From an uncultured bacterium (GTDB lineage Bacteria > Planctomycetota > Phycisphaerae > Sedimentisphaerales > Anaerobacaceae): 11,466 bases of DNA. Made by a program: the position numbers and the translations under genes. The notes under the pieces were generated by a model. It made no database searches. It was not told where the DNA came from and was given only the letters and a program-made list of their open reading frames with translations. The stretch spans positions 1-11,466 of the forward strand of contig CAJVYK010000055.1 of NCBI GenBank assembly GCA_913009865.1. The letters run 5' to 3'. Each line of letters opens with the position of its first letter. Within the stretch, counting starts at the first letter, position 1. Shown piece after piece: positions 1 to 6,590 of the stretch.

Positions 1-66
1 AAAGCAGAAGACGGCATACGGGATGAAGGAATGTGACTGGAGTTCAGACGTGTGCTCTTCCGATCT
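1..66. other. Illumina i7/P7 sequencing adapter (artefact)
   Basis: This is synthetic library sequence, not genome. Bases 1-24 match the P7 flow-cell oligonucleotide with mismatches at 1 and 21. Bases 25-32 sit where the 8-base i7 index belongs; read on the other strand they begin ATTCCT, which I recall as a TruSeq index. Bases 33-66 match the TruSeq read-2 primer region and end in GCTCTTCCGATCT. Genomic sequence begins at 67, in the middle of a codon of the adjoining gene. The order P7, index, read-2 primer, insert is exactly that of a library molecule, so the contig was extended into untrimmed adapter. Confidence 0.97.
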
Positions 67-1361
67 ATACGGTCGGCCTGCTCATCATTGACAAATCGTT
101 CGTTTTTCGGGTCCCATTTCAGCGGCCGGCCAAGCCGGTAGGCGATATTGCCCAAATGACAGACTGTTGCTGAACGAGCCCCGATTTCCACATCACAAAT
201 CGGCTTGCTGCGAGTACGGATACATTTTAACCAGTTGGCGTAATGGTCGCCGCTTTCATAGAGGTGTATCTGGCTGGGTCCGATTTGCTCATTTTTAAGA
301 CTGCCGGGCCATGTGTGTAAATATTCGCGATTAACTTCAACTTTGCCTTCAGTGCCGACAAACAGGATTCCTCTCCTGCCTTTATCCCTGCGGGTCATAG
401 TAACCCCGTTGGCGTATTTATAGGTAAGTTCCCTGTAATTTTTACCATCAGGAGGAACTATTTCAACAGGGCCGGTCTCGTCCATCCCCAGTCCCCATTG
501 TGCGATATCGAAATGGTGCGCCCCCCAGTCGGTCATAAGCCCGCCGGAATAGTCCCGATAGTTGCGCCAATGAGGATAGATATTATTACTGATATTAGGA
601 GACAGTATCGAGTTGTACGGCCTCCATAACGCAGGGCCGAGCCACATATCCCAATCGAGATAATCCGGCACCGCCTCGGCGGGCAGGTAACATTCTCCGG
701 AGAATATCGGATAAGCAGATGCGGCATTGCCAATATTAACCGAGACCTTCTTTACTTCGCCGATGTAACCGTTACGAACCAGTTCGCAGGCAAAGCGGAA
801 CCGGTAATCCGAGCGCTGCATACTGCCGGTCTGCAGGATTCGCGAGTAACCTCTGACCGCACTTACCATATCCTTCGCCTCGGCAATGGTAAGCGAGAGG
901 GGTTTTTCGCAGTAGATATCCTTGCCCGCCTTGGCTGCCTGGATAACAACAATCCCATGCCAGTGGTCCGGCGTAGCAATTACCACCGCATCAATATCAT
1001 CCCTGGCGAGCAGGTCGCGAAAATCGCCGTAGGCCGTACAACCTTTGAATACCCCTTTGCTCGACCGGCCGGCATAGTGCTTTTCCACCCTGTATCTGGA
1101 CCGTTTCCGCTTTAGTGCGTCAACGTCACAAACAGCGATAACCTGAGCGGCTGAATGGTTTAAAAATCCTGACAGCAGAAATTCATTACCCTGCTTGCCT
1201 GTGCCGATAAAGCCCAGCGTAATCCGATTGCTCGGTGCGACAGTTTCGGCTGCCCCCAATGCTGACGAAGAAATAATGTATGGAAAACCTACCGCCCCGA
1301 AGACACTGCCAGCCGCTCTTGTAAGAAACTGACGGCGATCAATATCGTTCTTTCGCGACAT
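67..1361 (-). CDS. Tat-exported Gfo/Idh/MocA oxidoreductase, 3' end missing
   Basis: Predicted NAD(P)-dependent sugar or polyol dehydrogenase of the Gfo/Idh/MocA family, probably acting outside the cytoplasm. Starting at the ATG at 1361, 431 codons are readable before the adapter. A twin-arginine signal (DRRQFL, residues 8-13) precedes a hydrophobic stretch to about residue 37. A Rossmann nucleotide-binding motif (GFIGTGKQG, 50-58) follows, then the family's EKP triad (152-154) and the C-terminal-domain motif WGAHHFD (279-285). The last readable residues, NDEQADR, resemble the usual near-terminal segment of planctomycete homologues, so only about 10-20 residues are probably lost. The ribosome-binding site is weak (AGAGAA). 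The gene starts 27 bases after the stop of the exported TIM-barrel gene, which suggests co-transcription. It shares motifs such as DWDMW-GP with the other Tat-type oxidoreductase at 2474-3910, so the two are paralogues. Family assignment is firm; substrate is unknown. Confidence 0.9.
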
Positions 1362-1388
1362 TTGCGTTCTCTGTGGCCTGTTTTTTCC

Positions 1389-2300
1389 CTATTTTCTCGA
1401 CCGGCCCAACTCGGAGGCCACATCATCAAAATACCGGATACTCTCGGCAATATCCGGCATAGAGTTTTTCCATTTGTACTCATACTCGACCAAAAACGTC
1501 CCTTTGAAATTCTGACGGGCCAGTTCGGTCAGTATCGCCTTAATATCTGATTTACCGCTGCCCCACACCACGTCGTGAGCCTGGAGTTCGCCAAACTTAT
1601 TCAAATCCTTAAGGTGCAGCTCTACAATACGGCCTTCGAGCTTTTTCAGCGCCTCAACCGGATTTATCCCCGAACGCACCCAGTGCCCCGTATCCGCACA
1701 GGCGCCTATCCACTTGCTGCGCCCTTTGCAGACAGCCAGAACCTTATCCGGATTCCAGTATTGTGTGGGCTTGGGATGATTGTGAATCGCCACCTTGATT
1801 TTATATTCCAGGCATAAGCTGTCGATTAAATCGAACGCATTCTCCGGCGGCTCCATAACAATTGTCTCAATCCCCATATCCTTTGCAAATTCAAACAGCT
1901 CCCGGTACTTGGCCTTGTCGTTTGGCGGTTTCACTACACCGTAGCTGAGCAGTTTCACCCCCGCTTTTGCCAGCTTCTGCTTAACTTCTTTCCTTATATC
2001 CGCCGGCATCGTGTGATGAAACTGCACGCCCGGTTTTTCTCTGCTCAGTCGCTGGCCGGGATAGGCCTCGATGCAGCTCAAGCCCAGCGCAGCGGCTTTG
2101 TCCACCGCATCGTAGAACGTAAAGCGATTGAAAGTCCACGCCTGAACACCCAGCCGCCAGTCTTTCTGAACATCCGCCACAGCGTTCTCCTTTTCCACCT
2201 TCTTTCCGCTCTGCTGCGCACCTGTCGCAGCGGGAGGTAAACAGCCGGCACACAAAACAAACACCATTAAAACGGCGATAAATTTCATCCCTTTATTCAT
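1389..2300 (-). CDS. Exported sugar isomerase/epimerase-like TIM barrel (AP_endonuc_2 fold)
   Basis: A 303-residue protein of the xylose isomerase-like TIM-barrel superfamily, which includes sugar isomerases, epimerases and keto-glycoside-cleaving enzymes. The N-terminus is a signal peptide: basic MNKGMK, a hydrophobic core, then LCAGC with Cys20 as a possible lipidation site. The -3 residue is Cys rather than the usual Leu, so ordinary Sec cleavage after about residue 28 is an alternative. The mature domain starts near WRLGVQAWTF (48-57). Likely divalent-metal ligands by family position are Glu150 (VMEPPE), Asp203 with His206 (CADTGHW), His229 (ELHLKD) and Glu272 (VEYEY). The usual active-site set therefore looks complete. 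The start at 2300 has no good Shine-Dalgarno; a second ATG four codons in is possible. With the downstream Tat-exported oxidoreductase it forms a predicted envelope-located pair. It is not a DNA endonuclease despite the fold's family name. Substrate is unknown. Confidence 0.88.
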   Translation of the reverse strand: MNKGMKFIAVLMVFVLCAGCLPPAATGAQQSGKKVEKENAVADVQKDWRLGVQAWTFNRFTFYDAVDKAAALGLSCIEAYPGQRLSREKPGVQFHHTMPADIRKEVKQKLAKAGVKLLSYGVVKPPNDKAKYRELFEFAKDMGIETIVMEPPENAFDLIDSLCLEYKIKVAIHNHPKPTQYWNPDKVLAVCKGRSKWIGACADTGHWVRSGINPVEALKKLEGRIVELHLKDLNKFGELQAHDVVWGSGKSDIKAILTELARQNFKGTFLVEYEYKWKNSMPDIAESIRYFDDVASELGRSRK

Positions 2301-2316
2301 CCCAAACAGAAAGTGG

Positions 2317-2466
2317 AAATCAAATATACCTATACCTAAGGCACAGGTACCTAAGGCACAGGTGGCATAAATTAAAAATTAAATAGCTCTGCCACAGGTA
2401 TCAAAATTGTGGAGTCCCTCAGGGACGACTTCCTTAATTTTGATTTTTGCATTTTGATTTTTTATT
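2317..2466 (+). repeat. Intergenic repeat element, copy 1
   Basis: Most of the gap between the genes ending at 2474 and starting at 2300 matches the reverse complement of 4975-5187. Shared blocks in order are: ATACCTATACCTAAGGCACA; TGGCATAAATTAAAAA; TCAAAATTGTGGA; a hairpin flank ending GACTTCC; and TTAATTTT followed by CATTTTGAT. This copy has an extra 15-base tandem unit and about 21 extra bases at 2380-2400. Its hairpin at 2414-2426 (GTCCC-TCA-GGGAC) is short. There is no coding potential or transposase. It may be a REP- or MITE-like family; only two copies are visible here. Confidence 0.8.
2333..2362 (+). repeat. Tandem duplication of a 15-base unit
   Basis: TACCTAAGGCACAGG occurs twice head to tail (2333-2347 and 2348-2362) with no mismatch. 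The inverted copy at 5141-5177 has the unit once, so this is a duplication or slippage event specific to copy 1, or a loss in copy 2. Confidence 0.95.
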
Positions 2467-2473
2467 TTTCTTT

Positions 2474-3910
2474 TTACAATGTCCATCCCTGGCGATACTG
2501 TCGGCGAACGTAGCTATTGGCCTTGGATACATTGGTGGACTTCATATTCGGCCCATCCCAATTTACCTTTCTGCCGGTACGAATGGCAAGATTGCCTAAC
2601 AAAACCACCTCTGTCAGCGGGCCGGCGTAGTCGAAATTAGAAACTGCCGGCTTGCCGCCCCTGCAGGCCTCAATCCACTCTTCGCGATGGCCAATGGACC
2701 TTGGAATAGTTTTGGGCGGCCGTTTATACGCTTTCATTTTCGTCTCCGGTATCAGCCGCGGATTCCTGCCGTAACAACCGCACATCAGCACGCCTTTATC
2801 TCCTATGAACAGCACTCCGCCGTCCTTGTCACCCATTTGCCGACGGTCCTCCAGTTCTTTCGGCCGGGCCGGCTTCAATCCGCCGTCGTACCAGGTCATA
2901 TTAACCGGCGGCATTGAGCCGCGTGCAGGGAACTGGTAATGAATAATGGACGCTATCGGCCCACTTTCAGAATTAACCTCGGTAGAGCTGGCTTCCACAC
3001 TTATCGGCTGGCCCAGATTAAGCGCCCAGAAAGGAATGTCCATTATATGGCAGCCCATATCGCCCAGCGCCCCTGTTCCGAAATCCCACCAGCCGCGCCA
3101 GTCGTGCGGGGCATAACACGGATTATACGGCCGGTACGGCGCCGGGCCTATCCACATATCCCAGTCCATCCCTTTCGGCACAGGCGGAGTATCCGTGGGC
3201 CGTTTAAGCCCGCCCTGAGGCCACCAGCCCATAGGTCTGTTAGTCCAGGTGTGCACCTCTCGCACATCACCGATAGCCCCGTCCCATATCCATTCATTTA
3301 TCAGGCGTGGTCCCTCCAGCGCATGACCCCAGTTTCCCATCTGGGTAGCGACCCCGGCTTTGCGGGCCGCCTCGGTAAGCGTCCTGGCTTCATAAATATC
3401 GTGCGTCAAGGGCTTTTCGCAATAGACGTGCTTGCCCTTCTTGATTGCCAGCATACTGGTAACAGCGTGCGCATTGTCGGGCGTGGCCACCATTACCGCA
3501 TCGATGTCTTTCTCTTTTTCCAGCATCTCGCGGAAATCGTCGTAGGCGGCGCATCCTTTGTACGTACCTGACGGCTTTTGCTTGGCGTAGTAGCTGTTCA
3601 CTGTATGCCGTGCGGGTTCACGTCCTCCCGGACTGCCCTTCCAATGAGGGCTGTTACGGCTGCCGTAGTCATAACTTTCTTTATTGACATCACAGACGGC
3701 AACCACCTGAACGTTTGCAATCTCAAGGAATAGCTTCATATTATTCGTACCCATACCCCCCACACCGATACAGGCCAAGTTGACCTTTCCGCTCGGCGGG
3801 GTATGGCCGGCCCCTCCCAGCACATGCCGGGGAACGATAGTAAATGCCGCTGCGGCCGCAGCAGCGCTGCCCAGGAACTGGCGGCGACTAAGGTTTTTCT
3901 TTTGTGACAT
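2474..3910 (-). CDS. Tat-exported Gfo/Idh/MocA oxidoreductase
   Basis: A complete 478-residue predicted sugar dehydrogenase of the Gfo/Idh/MocA family. I start it at 3910 because a perfect AAGGAGG lies 8 bases upstream (3919-3925). The reading frame extends 23 codons further to 3979, but that would overlap the preceding gene and put the Tat motif too far in. Residues 8-13 are SRRQFL, followed by seven alanines (16-22) and a hydrophobic run, a classic twin-arginine signal. The Rossmann motif is around 48-54 (IGVGGMG), EKP at 165-167, and the catalytic-domain motif GDMGCHIMD at 283-291. It starts 49 bases after the stop of the TIM-barrel gene at 3960, so the two are probably one operon. It is a paralogue of the truncated oxidoreductase at the contig end. 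The cofactor is presumably NAD(P) or a tightly bound nucleotide exported in the folded protein, as Tat implies. Substrate is unknown. Confidence 0.92.
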   Translation of the reverse strand: MSQKKNLSRRQFLGSAAAAAAAFTIVPRHVLGGAGHTPPSGKVNLACIGVGGMGTNNMKLFLEIANVQVVAVCDVNKESYDYGSRNSPHWKGSPGGREPARHTVNSYYAKQKPSGTYKGCAAYDDFREMLEKEKDIDAVMVATPDNAHAVTSMLAIKKGKHVYCEKPLTHDIYEARTLTEAARKAGVATQMGNWGHALEGPRLINEWIWDGAIGDVREVHTWTNRPMGWWPQGGLKRPTDTPPVPKGMDWDMWIGPAPYRPYNPCYAPHDWRGWWDFGTGALGDMGCHIMDIPFWALNLGQPISVEASSTEVNSESGPIASIIHYQFPARGSMPPVNMTWYDGGLKPARPKELEDRRQMGDKDGGVLFIGDKGVLMCGCYGRNPRLIPETKMKAYKRPPKTIPRSIGHREEWIEACRGGKPAVSNFDYAGPLTEVVLLGNLAIRTGRKVNWDGPNMKSTNVSKANSYVRRQYRQGWTL

Positions 3911-3918
3911 TGTTAAAA

Positions 3919-3925
3919 CCTCCTT
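3919..3925 (-). promoter_or_regulatory. Ribosome binding site that fixes the start at 3910
   Basis: AAGGAGG on the minus strand, 8 bases before the ATG at 3908-3910. It is a full anti-16S complement and decides for the shorter, Tat-signal-bearing protein over the longer open frame beginning at 3979. Confidence 0.92.
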
Positions 3926-3959
3926 AAAATTTCGGTTTGCCTCGTTAGCTGCGTCCGTT

Positions 3960-4955
3960 TCATTTATCAAACACAGCATCGAATGCGACTTTTGAGGGCT
4001 TGAAATTTATCGCTTTGACAAACTCCATCGATTCTTTCGCACCATGTTCACGGTCCATACGGCTGTCTTCCCACTCAACCGAAAGCGGCTCATTATAACC
4101 GATATCGTTGAGAGCGACAATAATATCCTCGAATTTGATATCGCCGTGGCCAAGTGAGCGGAAGTCCCAGTAGCGGCGCGGGTCGGCGAACTCGGTATGG
4201 CCGCCGAACACACCCACCGTGCCATCGCCATGACCCCACCAGGCATCCTTCATATGAACATGGAAGATGCGGTCCGAAAAGGTCCGGATGAACTTGACGT
4301 AGTCAACGCCCTGGTAACCGAGATGACTGGGGTCGTAGTTAAACCCAAAAGTCTTACGATTTCCTACCGCCTCCAGCGCCCGCCCTGCAGTAACAATGTC
4401 GAAGGCAATTTCCGTAGGATGAACTTCCAGTGCAAATTTCACACCGCACTCATCGAACACATCCAGTATCGGGTTCCACATCTTCGCAAAATTTGCAAAG
4501 CCGGCTTCAATCATCTCGCTGGTTACCGGCGGAAAACTGTATAACAGGTGCCATATCGACGAGCCGGTAAAACCATTGACTATACTTATACCCAGGTTTT
4601 TCGCCGCCCTTGCACTGTTCTTCATCGCCTCCACCGCCCAGGCCCGTTTTTTCTCCGCATCGCCGGCACAATCAGCCGGTGCAAAGCCATCGGTTCGGCT
4701 GTCATCATTCAAGTCGCAGACCAACTGGCCGGCAAGGTGGTTGCTTATAGCGAAGAGCTTTAGATTGTGTTTTTTGAGGATGCCGAGCTGTTTGGCACAG
4801 TATTCTTTATCTGTTGCCGCCTTTGCGACATCCATATGGTCTCCCCAGCAGCCCAGCTCCAACCCCTCATAGCCCCAGCCGGCTGCCTTTTCCGCTAATA
4901 CTTCCAATGGTAAATCAGCCCACTGTCCCGTAAAAAGTGTTACACATCTCGCCAT
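3960..4955 (-). CDS. Cytoplasmic sugar phosphate isomerase/epimerase-like TIM barrel
   Basis: A complete 331-residue xylose isomerase-like TIM-barrel protein without a signal peptide. The opening RCVTLFTGQWADLPLE and the tail VEWEDSRMDREHG are typical of a subfamily I recall as commonly encoded next to Gfo/Idh/MocA dehydrogenases. Expected metal ligands are Glu177 (LEVHP), Asp208 with His211 (YDPSHL), His234 (VHMKD) and Glu294 (VEWE). A good ribosome-binding site, GAAGGAG at 4964-4970, precedes the ATG by 8 bases. A promoter candidate lies just upstream at 4979-5007. The preceding gene on the same strand is the cytoplasmic oxidoreductase at 5199-6371, its likely functional partner: oxidation of a sugar, then isomerisation, epimerisation or elimination. 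The following gene is the Tat-exported oxidoreductase. The actual reaction cannot be deduced; the family includes epimerases, isomerases and keto-sugar lyases. Confidence 0.92.
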   Translation of the reverse strand: MARCVTLFTGQWADLPLEVLAEKAAGWGYEGLELGCWGDHMDVAKAATDKEYCAKQLGILKKHNLKLFAISNHLAGQLVCDLNDDSRTDGFAPADCAGDAEKKRAWAVEAMKNSARAAKNLGISIVNGFTGSSIWHLLYSFPPVTSEMIEAGFANFAKMWNPILDVFDECGVKFALEVHPTEIAFDIVTAGRALEAVGNRKTFGFNYDPSHLGYQGVDYVKFIRTFSDRIFHVHMKDAWWGHGDGTVGVFGGHTEFADPRRYWDFRSLGHGDIKFEDIIVALNDIGYNEPLSVEWEDSRMDREHGAKESMEFVKAINFKPSKVAFDAVFDK

Positions 4956-4963
4956 TTGTTATT

Positions 4964-4970
4964 CTCCTTC
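4964..4970 (-). promoter_or_regulatory. Ribosome binding site for the TIM-barrel gene
   Basis: GAAGGAG on the minus strand, 8 bases before the ATG at 4953-4955. It confirms this start; there is no competing upstream start with similar support. Confidence 0.85.
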
Positions 4971-4974
4971 ATAG

Positions 4975-5187
4975 AAAGATATTAGAAATCAAATATCAAA
5001 ATGTAAAATTAAGTCCGCTTGGGGACGCCTTACGGCGGAAGTCATCCCGCACCAAAACACAACAATCGCAAAGTTTGTTAAGCAATGAGTATTGTCCGGC
5101 AAAAGATATTTATTTGGGTGCGGGATTCCACAATTTTGATTTTTAATTTATGCCACCTGTGCCTTAGGTATAGGTATCTTTGATTTT
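4975..5187 (-). repeat. Intergenic repeat element, copy 2
   Basis: Reverse-complement relative of 2317-2466, filling the gap between the genes ending at 5199 and starting at 4955. Compared with copy 1 it lacks the second 15-base unit and the 21-base segment, but adds sequence inside the hairpin. The stem ATCCCGCACC (5044-5053) pairs perfectly with GGTGCGGGAT (5117-5126) across a 63-base loop. It also adds a GC-rich block at about 5013-5036. Read on the minus strand, that block contains CGCC-GTAA-GGCG (5026-5037), a 4-bp stem with a GNRA-type loop. No open reading frame of note is present. Confidence 0.8.
4979..5007 (-). promoter_or_regulatory. Promoter candidate for the 4955-2474 gene pair
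   Basis: On the minus strand, TTTACA (5007-5002), a 17-base spacer and TAATAT (4984-4979) fit a sigma-70-type promoter. The -35 matches 5 of 6 consensus bases and the -10 matches 4 of 6. The predicted start near 4972 would give a leader of about 17 bases holding the GAAGGAG ribosome site. The -35 hexamer and spacer length equal those of the promoter at 10599-10627. The region is AT-rich, so chance matches are possible. It lies within one end of repeat copy 2. Confidence 0.5.
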
Positions 5188-5198
5188 TGCATTTTTTC

Positions 5199-6371
5199 TT
5201 ATGCTTTCATCCGCGTCCATTTCTGCCGGCTTTTAGTGCTGGCCAGAGCCGTCTCTACGAACAGCATTCCCCGAACGCCATCTTCAACTTTCGGGAAATC
5301 CGTCGCCAGCTTGTCGGGCTTCTGACCGAGCAAACTGGCCCGCACCGTATCGGCGAAGTTGCAGTAATTATTGGCAAAGGCCTCAAAAAAGCCCTCGGGA
5401 TGGCCGGAGGGCAGTCGTGTAGCACGGGCTGCGGCGGGACTTTTTGCCGCTACATAATCGTTTCCGCGTTTCCAGACCTGCACCGGCCCGTTAATCTGCT
5501 TGACATAAAGACTGTTCGGATGTTCCTGGTGCCATTCAATGCCCTTCTTTTCGCCGTAAACCCAGATGGCCAGGCCGTTTTCTTCACTGATTGATATCTG
5601 GCTGGCGTGCAGCAGTCCCCTGGCGCCATTGTCGAAACGGAGCAGGCAATTGCCGTCGTCTTCCAGCCGCCTGCCCTTGACAAACGTCGTCAGGTCCGCG
5701 CAGATATGGGTAATCTTCAGCCCTGTAACGTATTCTGCGAGGTTCTCAGCGTGCGTACCGATATCGCCCATACAGCCGGAGCCGCCGCTCTGCTTCGGGT
5801 CGGTCCGCCAGGCGGCCTGCTTTTGGCCTGTCTTCTCTAAAGGAGTAGCCAGCCAGCCCTGCGGATACTGCACAATAACCTTGCGAATCTTGCCCAGCTC
5901 CTTATTTCTAATCATATCCCGAGCCAGCTTGACCATCGGGTAAGCGACGTAATTATGCATTAGTCCGAACACTTTGCCGCTGGTTTTCACAATTTTCTGC
6001 AGTGCCTTTGCCTCTTTGACATCGAGCGTCATCGGCTTTTCGCACATTACATGGAAGCCGGCCTTGAGAAAATCCCTTGCGATAGGAAAATGCCAGTTGT
6101 TCGGCGTGGTAATCGAAACGAAATCAACCCTTTCACCCTCCGGCAATTTCCGTTCACGCTCTATCATCTCGGTGTAGGTCTGGTACACCCGCTTAGGGTC
6201 AAGGAGCAGTTCCCGGCCCATCTGTTTTGATTTTTTCGGATTGATGTCAAACGCCCCAGCCACCAGTTCGATTCCGCCATCCAGACGAGCGGCCCTGCGA
6301 TGCACTTCTCCGATAAACGCTCCCGGCCCGCCGCCAACCATTCCCATATTCAACTTTCGTTTAAGTTTCAT
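5199..6371 (-). CDS. Cytoplasmic Gfo/Idh/MocA family oxidoreductase
   Basis: A complete 390-residue predicted NAD(P)-dependent sugar or cyclitol dehydrogenase with no signal peptide. The nucleotide-binding loop is GGGPGAF (13-19), the EKP motif is 111-113 (CEKPMTLD), and the catalytic-domain motif GDIGTHAENL (202-211) supplies Asp203, His207 and Asn210 by family position. The segment WRTDPKQSGGSG (188-199) is characteristic of this subfamily, which differs clearly from the two Tat-exported members in the window. The start at 6371 is supported by AAAGGAA about 6 bases upstream. The next gene on the strand is the cytoplasmic TIM-barrel protein, 243 bases away across the repeat element, and the two are probably partners. 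Inositol 2-dehydrogenase or a sugar 3-dehydrogenase are possible, but the substrate cannot be called from sequence. Confidence 0.9.
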   Translation of the reverse strand: MKLKRKLNMGMVGGGPGAFIGEVHRRAARLDGGIELVAGAFDINPKKSKQMGRELLLDPKRVYQTYTEMIERERKLPEGERVDFVSITTPNNWHFPIARDFLKAGFHVMCEKPMTLDVKEAKALQKIVKTSGKVFGLMHNYVAYPMVKLARDMIRNKELGKIRKVIVQYPQGWLATPLEKTGQKQAAWRTDPKQSGGSGCMGDIGTHAENLAEYVTGLKITHICADLTTFVKGRRLEDDGNCLLRFDNGARGLLHASQISISEENGLAIWVYGEKKGIEWHQEHPNSLYVKQINGPVQVWKRGNDYVAAKSPAAARATRLPSGHPEGFFEAFANNYCNFADTVRASLLGQKPDKLATDFPKVEDGVRGMLFVETALASTKSRQKWTRMKA

Positions 6372-6557
6372 ATCTATTCCTTTCTACCATATTTCGTACA
6401 TACGTAAATGCAGAAGTCAAAAAACAGAAGTTATATCCATCCTCTATCTTCTCAGAATTATAGGAATTTGGGCCAATAAGACAACATTAAATCCCAAGAT
6501 TTTTTCAATTTTACGGGTTTTCGTTTCTATCCTGTCTTTAGGTTTGGATATGTTAGA
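6372..6557. other. Upstream region of the cytoplasmic oxidoreductase gene
   Basis: This AT-rich gap between glmS and the oxidoreductase starting at 6371 holds no supported gene. Its right-hand edge is the glmS terminator candidate, and the ribosome site of the oxidoreductase lies at 6377-6383. A promoter for that gene should lie here. A TTGACT on the minus strand near 6415-6420 could be a -35, but I find no convincing -10 at proper spacing. A heptamer CAGAAGT is repeated at 6411-6417 and 6425-6431. Confidence 0.5.
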
Positions 6558-6581
6558 CAAAACCGGCTCGTGGTCACGAGC
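6558..6581 (-). terminator. Candidate intrinsic terminator after glmS
   Basis: Nine bases past the glmS stop, the minus strand reads GCTCGTG-AC-CACGAGC, a perfect 7-bp inverted repeat (6566-6581). CGG and TTTT follow. The 2-base loop means about 5-6 pairs really form, and the T run is short and offset by three bases, so it may be weak. It would separate glmS from the downstream oxidoreductase gene. Confidence 0.5.
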
Positions 6582-6590
6582 GACTAGCGA

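Noticed and set aside
1389..2300. DNA repair endonuclease IV or true xylose isomerase
   Set aside because: Those names come from the shared fold. The export signal and the oxidoreductase neighbours do not fit DNA repair, and the length and motifs differ from XylA.
2333..2362. Start of a CRISPR array
   Set aside because: Only two 15-base units exist, they are directly adjacent with no spacers, and no cas gene is nearby.
2939..3571. A 210-codon open frame on the plus strand
   Set aside because: It lies wholly antisense to the well-supported oxidoreductase, has no recognisable domain, and its Pro/Arg/His-rich composition is typical of a shadow frame. The same holds for the other antisense frames in the window.
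3911..3979. Longer N-terminus (23 extra residues) for the Tat-exported oxidoreductase
   Set aside because: It would overlap the preceding gene's end, has no ribosome site, and would displace the twin-arginine motif. A perfect AAGGAGG supports the start at 3910.
6486..6503. Terminator-like AAATC-CCAA-GATTT followed by T bases on the plus strand
   Set aside because: The stem is a weak AT-rich 5 bp, and no plus-strand gene lies upstream for it to terminate.
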